This document shows positions 32,981 to 40,742 of a stretch of 64,000 nt of DNA, piece after piece. The notes beneath the pieces were generated by a model, which was given only the letters and a program-made list of their open reading frames with translations, ran no database searches and was not told where the DNA came from. Location of the stretch: contig MGVE01000001.1 of assembly GCA_001800315.1 (NCBI GenBank), forward strand, positions 140,269-204,268. Direction: 5' to 3'. Each line of letters opens with the position of its first letter. Positions within the stretch are counted from its first letter, which is position 1. The position numbers and the translations under genes are program-made. This DNA is from Elusimicrobia bacterium RIFOXYA2_FULL_47_53. Lineage in GTDB: Bacteria > Elusimicrobiota > Endomicrobiia > Endomicrobiales > XYA2-FULL-47-53.

Positions 32981-34437
32981 TTTTCGTTTTTTTGTTTTAC
33001 GGCGTGCGTATAGAGCTTAACATACTGTCCGACCGTTTTTGACCAGGAAAAATCGCTTTTCATGGCGTTTGAGACAAGTTTGTTCCACTGTTTTCTGTTC
33101 TTAAAAAATCCGTAGGCCTTAAGGACGGCTTTGACAAAAGCTTCGGTTGTCAAAGGCCTGAATGAAATTCCGTTTCCCTCGCCTGTTTTCGCGTTGTAAT
33201 CGGCTATCGTATCGGCAAGGCCGCCCGTCTTGTGAACAATCGGGATTGTGCCGTAAGCAAGAGCAATCATTTGGCCCAGGCCGCAGGGTTCAAACCTTGA
33301 CGGCATCAGAAAGGAGTCCGAACCCGCGTATATCTTATGAGCCAGAGGATTGTTAAATCCCGGATTAAAACTCGCTCTGCCGGGAAACTTAGCCATGGAC
33401 AGCGCGAGCTGTTCCTGAAGTTTTCTGTCTCCGCTGCCCAGCACCACAACCTGAATATTGTTCTTAAGCAGTTCGGCTATGGAATCGGCCAGCAGGTCGC
33501 AGCCTTTTTGAGGGTCTACGCGGGAAACCATTCCGAGCACAAAAGCGTTCCTGTCCGCCTGCAGGCCGGCGGTTTTCTGGAGTTCCAGCCTGCACAGCTG
33601 TTTCCCGTCCATGCTGGAAGAGTCGTAAACCGCCTTTATGTGCTGATCCTCAGCCGGGTTCCATTCCTGATAATCCAGGCCGTTCAATATGCCGAAAAGA
33701 TCTCCTGACCTGTATCTTAAAGTCGGTTCCATGCCGCGGCCCTCTTCGGTAAGAAGGATTTCCTTGGCGTAAGTAGGGCTTACGGTTGATATGGCCTCAG
33801 AATAAACTATTCCTGATTTTAAAAGGTTTACCTTGCCGAAATACTCAAGCTTGTCCCAGGTAAATTCCGTCTGCGGAATGCCGGCTATCTTTAGAATATC
33901 CTGAGTGAACAAACCCTGATAGGCGATATTGTGTATAGTGAATACGGAGGCCGTTTTAAGAAAAAACGCGTCAAAAGAATAAGCGGTTTTCAAAAGAGCC
34001 GGGACTATGCCCGTCTGCCAGTCGTGGCAGTGGATGACATCAGGCTGAAAATTTATCAGTTTGGCGGCTTCAAGCACGGCCTTGGAGAAAAACACAAACC
34101 GCTCTTTGTTGTCGTTATAGTCTCCGTCGGGAGTTCCGTAAATTCCGGGCCGCGCGAAATATTTGTCGCTGTCCACGAAATATACCGGAACACCGTTATC
34201 CATAGTGCTTTCAAATATCCGCGCCGGTTCATTTCTTCCGCCGAGCAGTATTTTGAATTCACGGCCCAGCGGCCTTAAGGAATAGCCGGCCGCGTCTATT
34301 TTTGAATACTTGGGCAGAATAACCCTCACATCGTGTTTGGCTTTTCTTAGATGTTTAGGCAAAGTGCCTATCACATCCGCCAGGCCGCCGACTTTTACGA
34401 ATGGAGCGCATTCCGATGCCGCTATCAGTATTTTCAT
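32977..34437 (-). CDS. glgA: glycogen synthase (ADP-glucose, GT5)
   Basis: A 486-residue enzyme of standard GlgA length. The N-terminal glycosyltransferase signature KVGGLADVIG (K15) binds ADP-glucose, VIHCHDWQTG lies near residue 145, and the C-terminal half has MVSRVDPQKG, PSRFEPCGLGQMIALAYG and KTGGLADT. It elongates alpha-1,4-glucan chains from ADP-glucose. No glgB, glgC or glgP is in the window. It lies 18 bases after galT, which handles hexose-1-phosphates, so the pair may couple sugar activation to storage glucan or to a surface glucan. Confidence 0.96.
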   Translation of the reverse strand: MKILIAASECAPFVKVGGLADVIGTLPKHLRKAKHDVRVILPKYSKIDAAGYSLRPLGREFKILLGGRNEPARIFESTMDNGVPVYFVDSDKYFARPGIYGTPDGDYNDNKERFVFFSKAVLEAAKLINFQPDVIHCHDWQTGIVPALLKTAYSFDAFFLKTASVFTIHNIAYQGLFTQDILKIAGIPQTEFTWDKLEYFGKVNLLKSGIVYSEAISTVSPTYAKEILLTEEGRGMEPTLRYRSGDLFGILNGLDYQEWNPAEDQHIKAVYDSSSMDGKQLCRLELQKTAGLQADRNAFVLGMVSRVDPQKGCDLLADSIAELLKNNIQVVVLGSGDRKLQEQLALSMAKFPGRASFNPGFNNPLAHKIYAGSDSFLMPSRFEPCGLGQMIALAYGTIPIVHKTGGLADTIADYNAKTGEGNGISFRPLTTEAFVKAVLKAYGFFKNRKQWNKLVSNAMKSDFSWSKTVGQYVKLYTHAVKQKNEK

Positions 34438-34455
34438 GGCTTTAACCTGACTCCG

Positions 34456-35448
34456 TTAAATTTCCCGCAAAAACTTCGCCGCTTCTTCCGGCGGAGTCGG
34501 GTTGATATAAAAACCGCTTCCCCACTCAAAACCAGCTACATTGGACAGTTTGGGTATTATCTCAATGTGCCAGTGGTAATACGGCAGGCGTGATTCTTTA
34601 AGCGGCGCCGTATGAATGACATAGTTGTACGAGGGGTTATCAAGGACTCGGTTAATCCTGCCTAACACATCCTTAAGAACCACCGCAAGGTTGACGGCCT
34701 CGTGCTTCTGAATATCCTCAAAGTCGGAGTCATGTAATTTAGGAAGTATCCAGGTCTCAAATGGGAACCTGGAAGCGAAAGGGCAGAGAGCAACGAAATC
34801 CTCGTTCTCGGACACTATTCTCTGGCCAAACTGCGTCTCCTGCTTAATGATGTCGCAGAACACGCAGCGCTCTTTGTACTCAAAATAATCTTTAGAACCG
34901 TTGACCTCTTCCCGCACCCTTTTAGGCACTATGGGCGTGGCTATGAGCTGAGAATGAGGATGAGCAAGCGTCGCTCCCGCGGAATGGCCGTGGTTTTTGA
35001 ATATCATGGCGTACTCAAGCCTGATATCTCTCTTTAAATCCATAATCCGGTCGCGGTAGGCCCAGATAATATCTTCAACATGCTTGTCGGGCAGGTCCGG
35101 TATCTGCTTTGTGTGATGAGGGGATTCTACTATCACCTCGTGAGCGCCGAGGCCGTTCATCTTGTCGTACATCCCCTCGCCCTGGCGGTTGAGCGTTCCC
35201 TCAACCTTGAGCGCCGGGAATTTATTGGGTATTACCCTGAGCCACCATCCGTCGGAATCTTTAGGCTTGGCGGTTTCGCGGTACGCGAGAATCTCGCGGG
35301 GAGTCATGTTCTCGTTGCCCATGCAGAACGGACAGCTCTGATCCGACGTTTTCTCAAATTCCTTTTTGTTTTCCAGAAGCCTCTTGGCTCGTTCAGTGGA
35401 TATGATCACCCACCTGCCTATGATGGGATCTCTCCTTAATTCGGACAT
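34456..35448 (-). CDS. galT: galactose-1-phosphate uridylyltransferase family protein
   Basis: The 330-residue protein has the double HIT fold of GalT. C39-C42 in CPFCMG and further cysteines in CVFCD suggest metal sites, and the active-site stretch H163-P-H165-S-Q carries the nucleophilic histidine H165. NHGHSAGATLAHPHSQ is the best-conserved block. The family swaps UMP between UDP-glucose and galactose-1-phosphate, but relatives use ADP or other sugars, so the donor is uncertain; the link with glgA could hint at an ADP-glucose role. GGAGG precedes the ATG. Confidence 0.92.
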   Translation of the reverse strand: MSELRRDPIIGRWVIISTERAKRLLENKKEFEKTSDQSCPFCMGNENMTPREILAYRETAKPKDSDGWWLRVIPNKFPALKVEGTLNRQGEGMYDKMNGLGAHEVIVESPHHTKQIPDLPDKHVEDIIWAYRDRIMDLKRDIRLEYAMIFKNHGHSAGATLAHPHSQLIATPIVPKRVREEVNGSKDYFEYKERCVFCDIIKQETQFGQRIVSENEDFVALCPFASRFPFETWILPKLHDSDFEDIQKHEAVNLAVVLKDVLGRINRVLDNPSYNYVIHTAPLKESRLPYYHWHIEIIPKLSNVAGFEWGSGFYINPTPPEEAAKFLREI

Positions 35449-35464
35449 TTTTCCTCCGGACTGC

Positions 35465-36385
35465 TCAGTTAATTATTTGCCTGTCAGTTAAATATTTTAC
35501 CGCGTTTTTCAGTTCGCCGGCCGTTGACTTGGCGTGCGCTTCAATAACAAGCAGGGTTTCCTTGCCTATGTAAGCCTTCAGCCGCGAAAAGTCAAAATCC
35601 CCGCTGCCGGGAGCGAAATGGTCTTCAAGGCCGTTAATGTCATGCAGGTGCATGCCGAAAATATGTTTTGACAGCGGTTTTAAAAAATCATCCTGAGAAG
35701 CCGCGAGCCCGAGCCTTACAAAAACCTCGGCGTGGCCGTTGTCATGCCAATAGGCAAGAGGGGCGCCCTTGAACTTGTCTATGAGCATCAGGGTTTCCTC
35801 AACGGAGGGTATCTCGTGAGGGTAAAGCCGGTTTTCAAGGCAAAGAGTCACATTTCTTTTTGACGCGGCGTTGAGGCACTGGTCCATAGACCTCATCAGG
35901 TTGTCTAAATATTTTGGGGCGAGTTTATTTCTTGCGCTTAAAACCGTGGACTTATATTTTTCAAAAAGCATGCCTTTTATTCCGAACTTCACGGCGTAAT
36001 TATAAAGCTCCACCCCGGAAAGCTCCATGGGCACGGTTCCGGCGTGAATAACGACCGCCCTGGCGTTGACCCTGGCGGCGAAATCAATGGTTTTAAGGGT
36101 GTTTTGCACAGCGAGGGCGAATTCGCCCGGATCGTCGGAAGAAAGAAAATATCCGGAATATATTGACCTGTTTTCCGGAAGGTTTTCCAGTTTGGGGCAG
36201 TAGTTGTGCAGGCTTGAAACAGAAATCTCGCCGGAAGCCACGGACTTGACAATATCGCCAAACCAGGCCTCGGGCACCTGGACATTGAGCTCAACGCTGT
36301 TGATGCCGAAACCAAGCACCTCGTCTCGGAGCGAGTTCCAGGACTCATGCCTGCGTATGTTGTAAGCGGTTGAAAGGGATAACAT
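35465..36385 (-). CDS. sugar phosphate isomerase/epimerase-like TIM-barrel protein
   Basis: A 306-residue protein of the AP-endonuclease-2/xylose-isomerase-like TIM barrel superfamily. Candidate metal ligands are seen in order: VVIHAGT, LCLENRLYPHE, YWHDNGHAE, MHLHDINGLEDHFAPGSGDFDF and LVIEAH. The last block (HDxxGxxDxHxxxGxGxxD-like) is the strongest family mark. Members isomerise or epimerise sugars or sugar derivatives; the substrate cannot be told. It begins inside the scpB stop (TAATG) and lies just before galT, so a carbohydrate role is likely. Confidence 0.85.
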   Translation of the reverse strand: MLSLSTAYNIRRHESWNSLRDEVLGFGINSVELNVQVPEAWFGDIVKSVASGEISVSSLHNYCPKLENLPENRSIYSGYFLSSDDPGEFALAVQNTLKTIDFAARVNARAVVIHAGTVPMELSGVELYNYAVKFGIKGMLFEKYKSTVLSARNKLAPKYLDNLMRSMDQCLNAASKRNVTLCLENRLYPHEIPSVEETLMLIDKFKGAPLAYWHDNGHAEVFVRLGLAASQDDFLKPLSKHIFGMHLHDINGLEDHFAPGSGDFDFSRLKAYIGKETLLVIEAHAKSTAGELKNAVKYLTDRQIIN

Positions 36386-36966
36386 TATTGCTGGCCCTGG
36401 TTCTCTAATTCCTCCGGCACCGCTTCGGGCAGTGTTTCCTCCGGCGGAGTTACTTCCTCAATGGCAGGCAGCTCGCTTAAATGGCCCAGCCCGAAATGCC
36501 TGAGAAACTCGGTGGTCGTGCCGTAAAGAAGCGGACGGCCTATGGTTTCTTTTCTTCCCACTATGTGTACCAGTTTGCGTTCCAGGATGGTTTCAAGAAC
36601 CGAAGTTATCTCAACGCCGCGGATCTCCTCAATTTCGGACCTTGTAATCGGCTGTTTGTAGGCGATTATGGAAAGGGTTTCCAAGGCCGAGGTTGAAAGG
36701 CGCAGCATGGTCCTTTCTTTATACAGGCGCTTGATAAACGGCGAAAACTCTTTTTTAGACGAAAACTGCCAGCCCTCGGCCACAAACCTCAGCTCAATGG
36801 GGCTGTTTCTCTGCTTATAATCCTCGGCTATCTCTTTGATCAGCTGTTCAATATCATGCCCTTCGCTGACATCGCCCAGAATGGATTTAATGTTTTTAAT
36901 GCTGAGCGCCCGGTCCGACATAAACAGCAGAGATTCAACAATTTGCTTTACCTGATTAGATTCCAT
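36385..36966 (-). CDS. scpB: segregation and condensation protein B
   Basis: The 193-residue protein has the paired winged-helix domains of ScpB: VKQIVESLLFMSDRALS at the start, then LSTSALETLSIIAYKQPITRSEIEEIRGV and GRPLLYGTT, which are diagnostic. ScpB dimers bind ScpA and the SMC heads to form bacterial condensin. The C-terminal 30 residues are rich in proline and glutamate and probably disordered. It follows scpA by 31 bases. The smc gene is not in the window. Confidence 0.95.
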   Translation of the reverse strand: MESNQVKQIVESLLFMSDRALSIKNIKSILGDVSEGHDIEQLIKEIAEDYKQRNSPIELRFVAEGWQFSSKKEFSPFIKRLYKERTMLRLSTSALETLSIIAYKQPITRSEIEEIRGVEITSVLETILERKLVHIVGRKETIGRPLLYGTTTEFLRHFGLGHLSELPAIEEVTPPEETLPEAVPEELENQGQQ

Positions 36967-36997
36967 AAGTATCCCGTATTTTTATTTCACCGCACTC

Positions 36998-37732
36998 TCA
37001 GGCCTCGGGCGCCGTTTCCTGCGCCTGAACCTGATCAAAGGGTGCTATTTTATATATTCTGATCTCGTCAAATATATCCGATTGCTTCGCGACGATTTGC
37101 TTTAGCCTTATCAACTCAAGGATAGCAAGGAAACTGACTATCAGCGCCATGCGGGAAGGCTGTTTTTTTAATATTTCGCCGAAGGAAATATACTCGCAGC
37201 CCTCCATGAGGTCAAGGACCTCGCGAATCTTTTCTTCTATAGGTATTTCTTTAAAAACTATCTCCTTGACATCTTTGGGGAGTTCCTGGATAACATTCTT
37301 GAATTTGTCAAGAAGATCAAAAAGCGAGACATCAAGGACAAAATCGTCTTTTTCAAACGACGGGGAAGGCCGGTAGTAGAGGTTGGCGAACTCTTCCTCC
37401 CTGCCGGAAAGAGTCTGTGCGACTTCTTTATATTTCTGGTATTCCAGGAGCCTGGCTTTGAGTTCCTCCAGCGGATCCGGGCCTTCTTCGCCCTCAACCT
37501 CCGGCGCCGGCAAAAGCATCCTTGCCTTTATCTGCATAAGCGTGGAGGCCATCACAAGAAATTCGCCGGCGACATCAAGGTTCATCTCTTTCATAAGCGC
37601 AAGGCACTCAAGGTACTCGGCCGTGATGCCGGATATGGGTATCTCGGCTATCTCAAGGTCATTCTTTTTAATGAGAAAAAGAAGCAGGTCCAGAGGCCCT
37701 TCAAAATTTTCCAAATGCACATCGTATGCCAT
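36998..37732 (-). CDS. scpA: segregation and condensation protein A
   Basis: The 244-residue kleisin starts YDVHLENFEGPLDLLLFLIKK, the diagnostic N-terminus that binds the SMC neck, with YLVMAS-like helices and an acidic middle (about 95-130). The C-terminal winged helix (SRMALIVSFLAILELIRLKQI) contacts the SMC cap. It bridges two SMC heads together with ScpB. It follows trpS by nine bases and precedes scpB, the common scpAB order. Confidence 0.95.
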   Translation of the reverse strand: MAYDVHLENFEGPLDLLLFLIKKNDLEIAEIPISGITAEYLECLALMKEMNLDVAGEFLVMASTLMQIKARMLLPAPEVEGEEGPDPLEELKARLLEYQKYKEVAQTLSGREEEFANLYYRPSPSFEKDDFVLDVSLFDLLDKFKNVIQELPKDVKEIVFKEIPIEEKIREVLDLMEGCEYISFGEILKKQPSRMALIVSFLAILELIRLKQIVAKQSDIFDEIRIYKIAPFDQVQAQETAPEA

Positions 37733-37741
37733 ATTTGCCTT

Positions 37742-38722
37742 TTATCTGTGGAGAACGGTTTTTCTTACTTCAGACATCGTCTGCTGAGCGAAAGCCTTTG
37801 CTTTTTTATTGCCGGCGCTTAGTATGTCGTCAACCAGGTTCTTGTCTTTGAGAATGGAGTTTCTCTTTTCCCTTAACGGTTCCATGGCTTTGTCCATGAG
37901 GCTGACCAGCTGGGCCTTGCAGGCGACACAGCCTATCTGAGAGTTTTTGCATTCCACTTCCCTCTGCTTGCCTTCGGGGTTGAATATTGAGTGAAAAGCA
38001 AAAACCACGCAGCCTTCGGGGTGCCCGGGGTCGTTGGCCCTTATTTTCTGAGGGTCGGTGAACATCTTCTGAACTTTCTGTTTAATAACAGCCGCGTCCT
38101 CGGCTATGCTTATGGAGTTGCCGTAGGATTTAGACATCTTCCTTGCGTCTATGCCCGGGACTCTCGCCGATTTTGTCAGCCTGGCCTGAGGCTCCGGAAA
38201 TATATCGCCGTAGAAATTGTTAAATCTTCTTACTATCTCCCTTGTTAACTCAAGGTGAGGCAGCTGATCCTCTCCTACCGGCACGGCGTGAGCTTTATAG
38301 ATCATTATATCCGCGGCCTGAAGGACCGGATATCCGAGAAAGCCGAGGTTATGAAGGTCTTTGTCCTTAATTTCCGAAAGCTGTTCTTTATAGGTCGGGC
38401 AGCGGAACAACCATCCAAGTGGCGTAACCATGCCAAGCAAAAGGTTTAACTCGGCGTGTTCAATCACCTCGGATTGAGTGAAAATTGTACACTTGTCCGG
38501 GTCAATGCCGGCCGTCAGCCAGTCAATGACCATCTCCCTGATATTGGACGGTATCGCGGCTGTGTTGGCGTAATCCGTGGTAAGCGCGTGCCAGTCGGCC
38601 ACCATGTAGTAGCATTCGTATTCATCCTGCAGAGAGGCCCAGTTATTCAGGGCCCCGTAAAGATGCCCGAGATGAAGCCTTCCTGTCGGGCGCATTCCAG
38701 ATAAAATCCGTTTTTTATTCAT
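37742..38722 (-). CDS. trpS: tryptophanyl-tRNA synthetase
   Basis: I set the start at the ATG at 38722 (MNKKRILSGMRPTGRLHLGH), giving 326 residues; a TTG 24 bases upstream would overlap the M50 protease gene and lacks family support. The class I signatures are HLGH (residues 17-20) and KMSKS in ARKMSKSYGN. The enzyme charges tRNA-Trp. Four cysteines around CKNSQIGCVACKAQ near residue 270 are seen in a subset of bacterial TrpS. A GGAGGG box lies about 17 bases before the ATG, and the upstream stop is one base away, so translation is probably coupled. Confidence 0.95.
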   Translation of the reverse strand: MNKKRILSGMRPTGRLHLGHLYGALNNWASLQDEYECYYMVADWHALTTDYANTAAIPSNIREMVIDWLTAGIDPDKCTIFTQSEVIEHAELNLLLGMVTPLGWLFRCPTYKEQLSEIKDKDLHNLGFLGYPVLQAADIMIYKAHAVPVGEDQLPHLELTREIVRRFNNFYGDIFPEPQARLTKSARVPGIDARKMSKSYGNSISIAEDAAVIKQKVQKMFTDPQKIRANDPGHPEGCVVFAFHSIFNPEGKQREVECKNSQIGCVACKAQLVSLMDKAMEPLREKRNSILKDKNLVDDILSAGNKKAKAFAQQTMSEVRKTVLHR

Positions 38723-38723
38723 A

Positions 38724-39359
38724 TCAGATGTAAGCTGTCCCTCCAAGATGGAAAATAATAAAATTTGCTATCGGCCCTAATATCCCCCACAAAATACCGG
38801 AAGAAAGCAGGATTATAATAATAAAAAAACCGTATTGTTCCAGCATAGCGTACCTGTACGCCAGTCCGGAAGGCAGAAAACCAGCCAGAACGCGGCTTCC
38901 GTCAAGAGGCGGCAGAGGAAAGAGGTTAAAGACCGGCAGTATTACATTAATCACAAGTACCATTCTCATAAGTTCATGGATTGATATGGCCATTGAGGCG
39001 CCCATGATATCATAACTGCGGACAATCCACATGATAAAGGCCGCGCCTGCGGCCAAAGCGATGTTTGAGGCCGGCCCGGCGAGCGAAACCCAGATGATAT
39101 CGCGCGAGGGATTATTTAACCTGTAGGTATTAACGGGCACCGGTTTAGCCCAGCCGAAAACAGGGGCTCCGGTTATAAGCGAAAGGCCGGGAAGTATTAT
39201 GGTTCCGAAAAGGTCTATATGAGGGATGGGGTTTAGCGTAAGCCTGCCCATAACCCTGGCGGTGTCGTCTCCGAATTTATCAGCCGTCCAGCCATGAGCG
39301 ACTTCATGAATTATAACGGAAAAAAGCAGCACGGGCAGTTGAACCAGTATATTAATCAC
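38724..39359 (-). CDS. site-2 protease family membrane metalloprotease (M50)
   Basis: A 211-residue membrane protein starting at GTG (39359). The zinc site H18-E19-x-x-H22 in HEVAHG lies in the first helix and the third ligand D153 in NLFPLPPLDGSRVL in a later one, both hallmarks of M50 proteases that cut within the membrane. There is no PDZ domain, so it is the short YwhC/SpoIVFB-like type rather than RseP. Five or six helices are visible. The substrate is unknown. AGGA lies before the start, and trpS follows immediately. Confidence 0.92.
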   Translation of the reverse strand: MINILVQLPVLLFSVIIHEVAHGWTADKFGDDTARVMGRLTLNPIPHIDLFGTIILPGLSLITGAPVFGWAKPVPVNTYRLNNPSRDIIWVSLAGPASNIALAAGAAFIMWIVRSYDIMGASMAISIHELMRMVLVINVILPVFNLFPLPPLDGSRVLAGFLPSGLAYRYAMLEQYGFFIIIILLSSGILWGILGPIANFIIFHLGGTAYI

Positions 39360-39403
39360 AGGGTATCGTCCTATTTGTATTTTAGATTGAAATTTGACTA
39401 ATT

Positions 39404-40432
39404 TTATCTATTTTTGGGGAATTTGTCAAACAGGAGGGAAATGGCGTCTTTTTTTGACTTGAAAGCGCCGTTATTTATGGCAGTCAGAATATCCTTAAAA
39501 GAGGGCCCGGGCTTATAGCCGAGATTAATCAAGTCCTTTCCGGTGAGCAGGGGTTTCTTATTTTTGCCGGCAATAGCGCGTACCCCCGACTTTAAACCGC
39601 GAGCTATCCTGAGATCCTTTAAAACCTTCTCCCGGGTTCCGCTGTCCAAATGAGCCGTTAATGCACGCAGTTTGACGGCGATAGAAGCCCCGGTTTTTAC
39701 GCCCTTTAATGCGGAAACACCGGCTTGAGGAAATACGACACTTAAGACCCCCCACTTTACCAGCAGTTTCATGGCTGCGTAAGGATTATTATCTTCCAGA
39801 ATCTCCAAAATCTCTTCCCGCACTCTTTCCGCTGAAAGCCCTGACACAAAAGTACAGGATTCGGCAGCCAGCTTTGCTGTTTTTCCTTCAATCCTGTAAC
39901 CTCTGGACGCAAAACGCGCCAGGCGGAAAATCCTGGTCGGATCATCGCGGAAACTGTTGCCGTGAATAACTCTGAGAGTTTTGGCTCCGAGATCTTTTAA
40001 TCCGCCCGTAAAATCGCTGACTGTTCCAAAATCGGAACCGGAGAGAGAGGCAGCCAGAGCGTTTATAGTGAAATCGCGCCGCAGCATGTCATCGCGGAGC
40101 GTGCCCGGCGCCACGACGGGAAGCCTGGCCGGGGCAGGATAAACCTCGTTTCTCGCCGTTACAAAATCTATATGGGCGTTTTTGGCCGGAGAAAGAGTAT
40201 ATGTCATAAACCGCGGGTGCGATACAACTTTTACGCGCCATTTCTCAGACAGGTATTTAACCAGTTTGTGCGGGTTTATCTCGGAAACGACATCAATATC
40301 GCGGGTTTTTCCTCCCAGGAGAATATCCCTTACGGCTCCGCCCACAAGATAGGTCCTGATGCCGAGTTTGTCCGAAGCAAAGGATATGTCTTTAAGATAC
40401 CTGTTGTTAAACCTGTTTTTGTTTATTTTCAT
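39404..40432 (-). CDS. CCA-adding / poly(A) polymerase family tRNA nucleotidyltransferase
   Basis: The 342-residue class II nucleotidyltransferase has LVGGAVRDILLG, the catalytic D45 and D47 in RDIDVVSE, RRDFTINALA (base and sugar recognition) near 117, and the RIFRLARFASR helix. There is no C-terminal HD domain. The family repairs or builds the tRNA 3' CCA end, but near relatives add only A or CC, or polyadenylate RNA; the sequence alone does not separate these. Its start overlaps the end of the small membrane protein gene by 26 bases. Confidence 0.9.
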   Translation of the reverse strand: MKINKNRFNNRYLKDISFASDKLGIRTYLVGGAVRDILLGGKTRDIDVVSEINPHKLVKYLSEKWRVKVVSHPRFMTYTLSPAKNAHIDFVTARNEVYPAPARLPVVAPGTLRDDMLRRDFTINALAASLSGSDFGTVSDFTGGLKDLGAKTLRVIHGNSFRDDPTRIFRLARFASRGYRIEGKTAKLAAESCTFVSGLSAERVREEILEILEDNNPYAAMKLLVKWGVLSVVFPQAGVSALKGVKTGASIAVKLRALTAHLDSGTREKVLKDLRIARGLKSGVRAIAGKNKKPLLTGKDLINLGYKPGPSFKDILTAINNGAFKSKKDAISLLFDKFPKNR

Positions 40433-40742
40433 TTTGTTTGCCGCGCCGCCTTATAAAATAGTATGCCGCCGCCGCTGCCAGCAGCGCTACCGGAAGAAGT
40501 TTCCAGCCGTATTTTGCCGAGAGTCTTTTGGCCAAACTCATGCCTTCCGGTCCGGCAAGATAAAACCCCAGGGCGAGCATTCCCCACGATATGGCGTAAA
40601 CGGCGGTTCCAATCGCGATATAATATTTTTTGCCGGTTTTTTTCGCGAGATAAGCGAAATAAATAATGCCCCCCCAGCCTACCGGCTGGTTAGTCACAAG
40701 CAGTATAAGGCCGGCGATAAAGCGCGTCGTCATGTGTTCCAT
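40407..40742 (-). CDS. small hypothetical membrane protein
   Basis: A 111-residue protein with three predicted membrane helices (about 7-30, 38-64 and 78-96) and a basic, glutamine-rich C-terminal tail (RRRGKQNENKQKQV). Its ATG overlaps the stop of the P-type ATPase gene (TAATG) and its end overlaps the nucleotidyltransferase start by 26 bases, so it is translationally coupled on both sides. This supports it as a real gene. I do not recognise a family. A link to the ATPase is possible from position only. Confidence 0.75.
   Translation of the reverse strand: MEHMTTRFIAGLILLVTNQPVGWGGIIYFAYLAKKTGKKYYIAIGTAVYAISWGMLALGFYLAGPEGMSLAKRLSAKYGWKLLPVALLAAAAAYYFIRRRGKQNENKQKQV

Noticed and set aside
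38723-38746. Upstream TTG start for trpS
   Set aside because: It would overlap the M50 protease gene and add residues not typical of TrpS; the ATG at 38722 gives the normal N-terminus.
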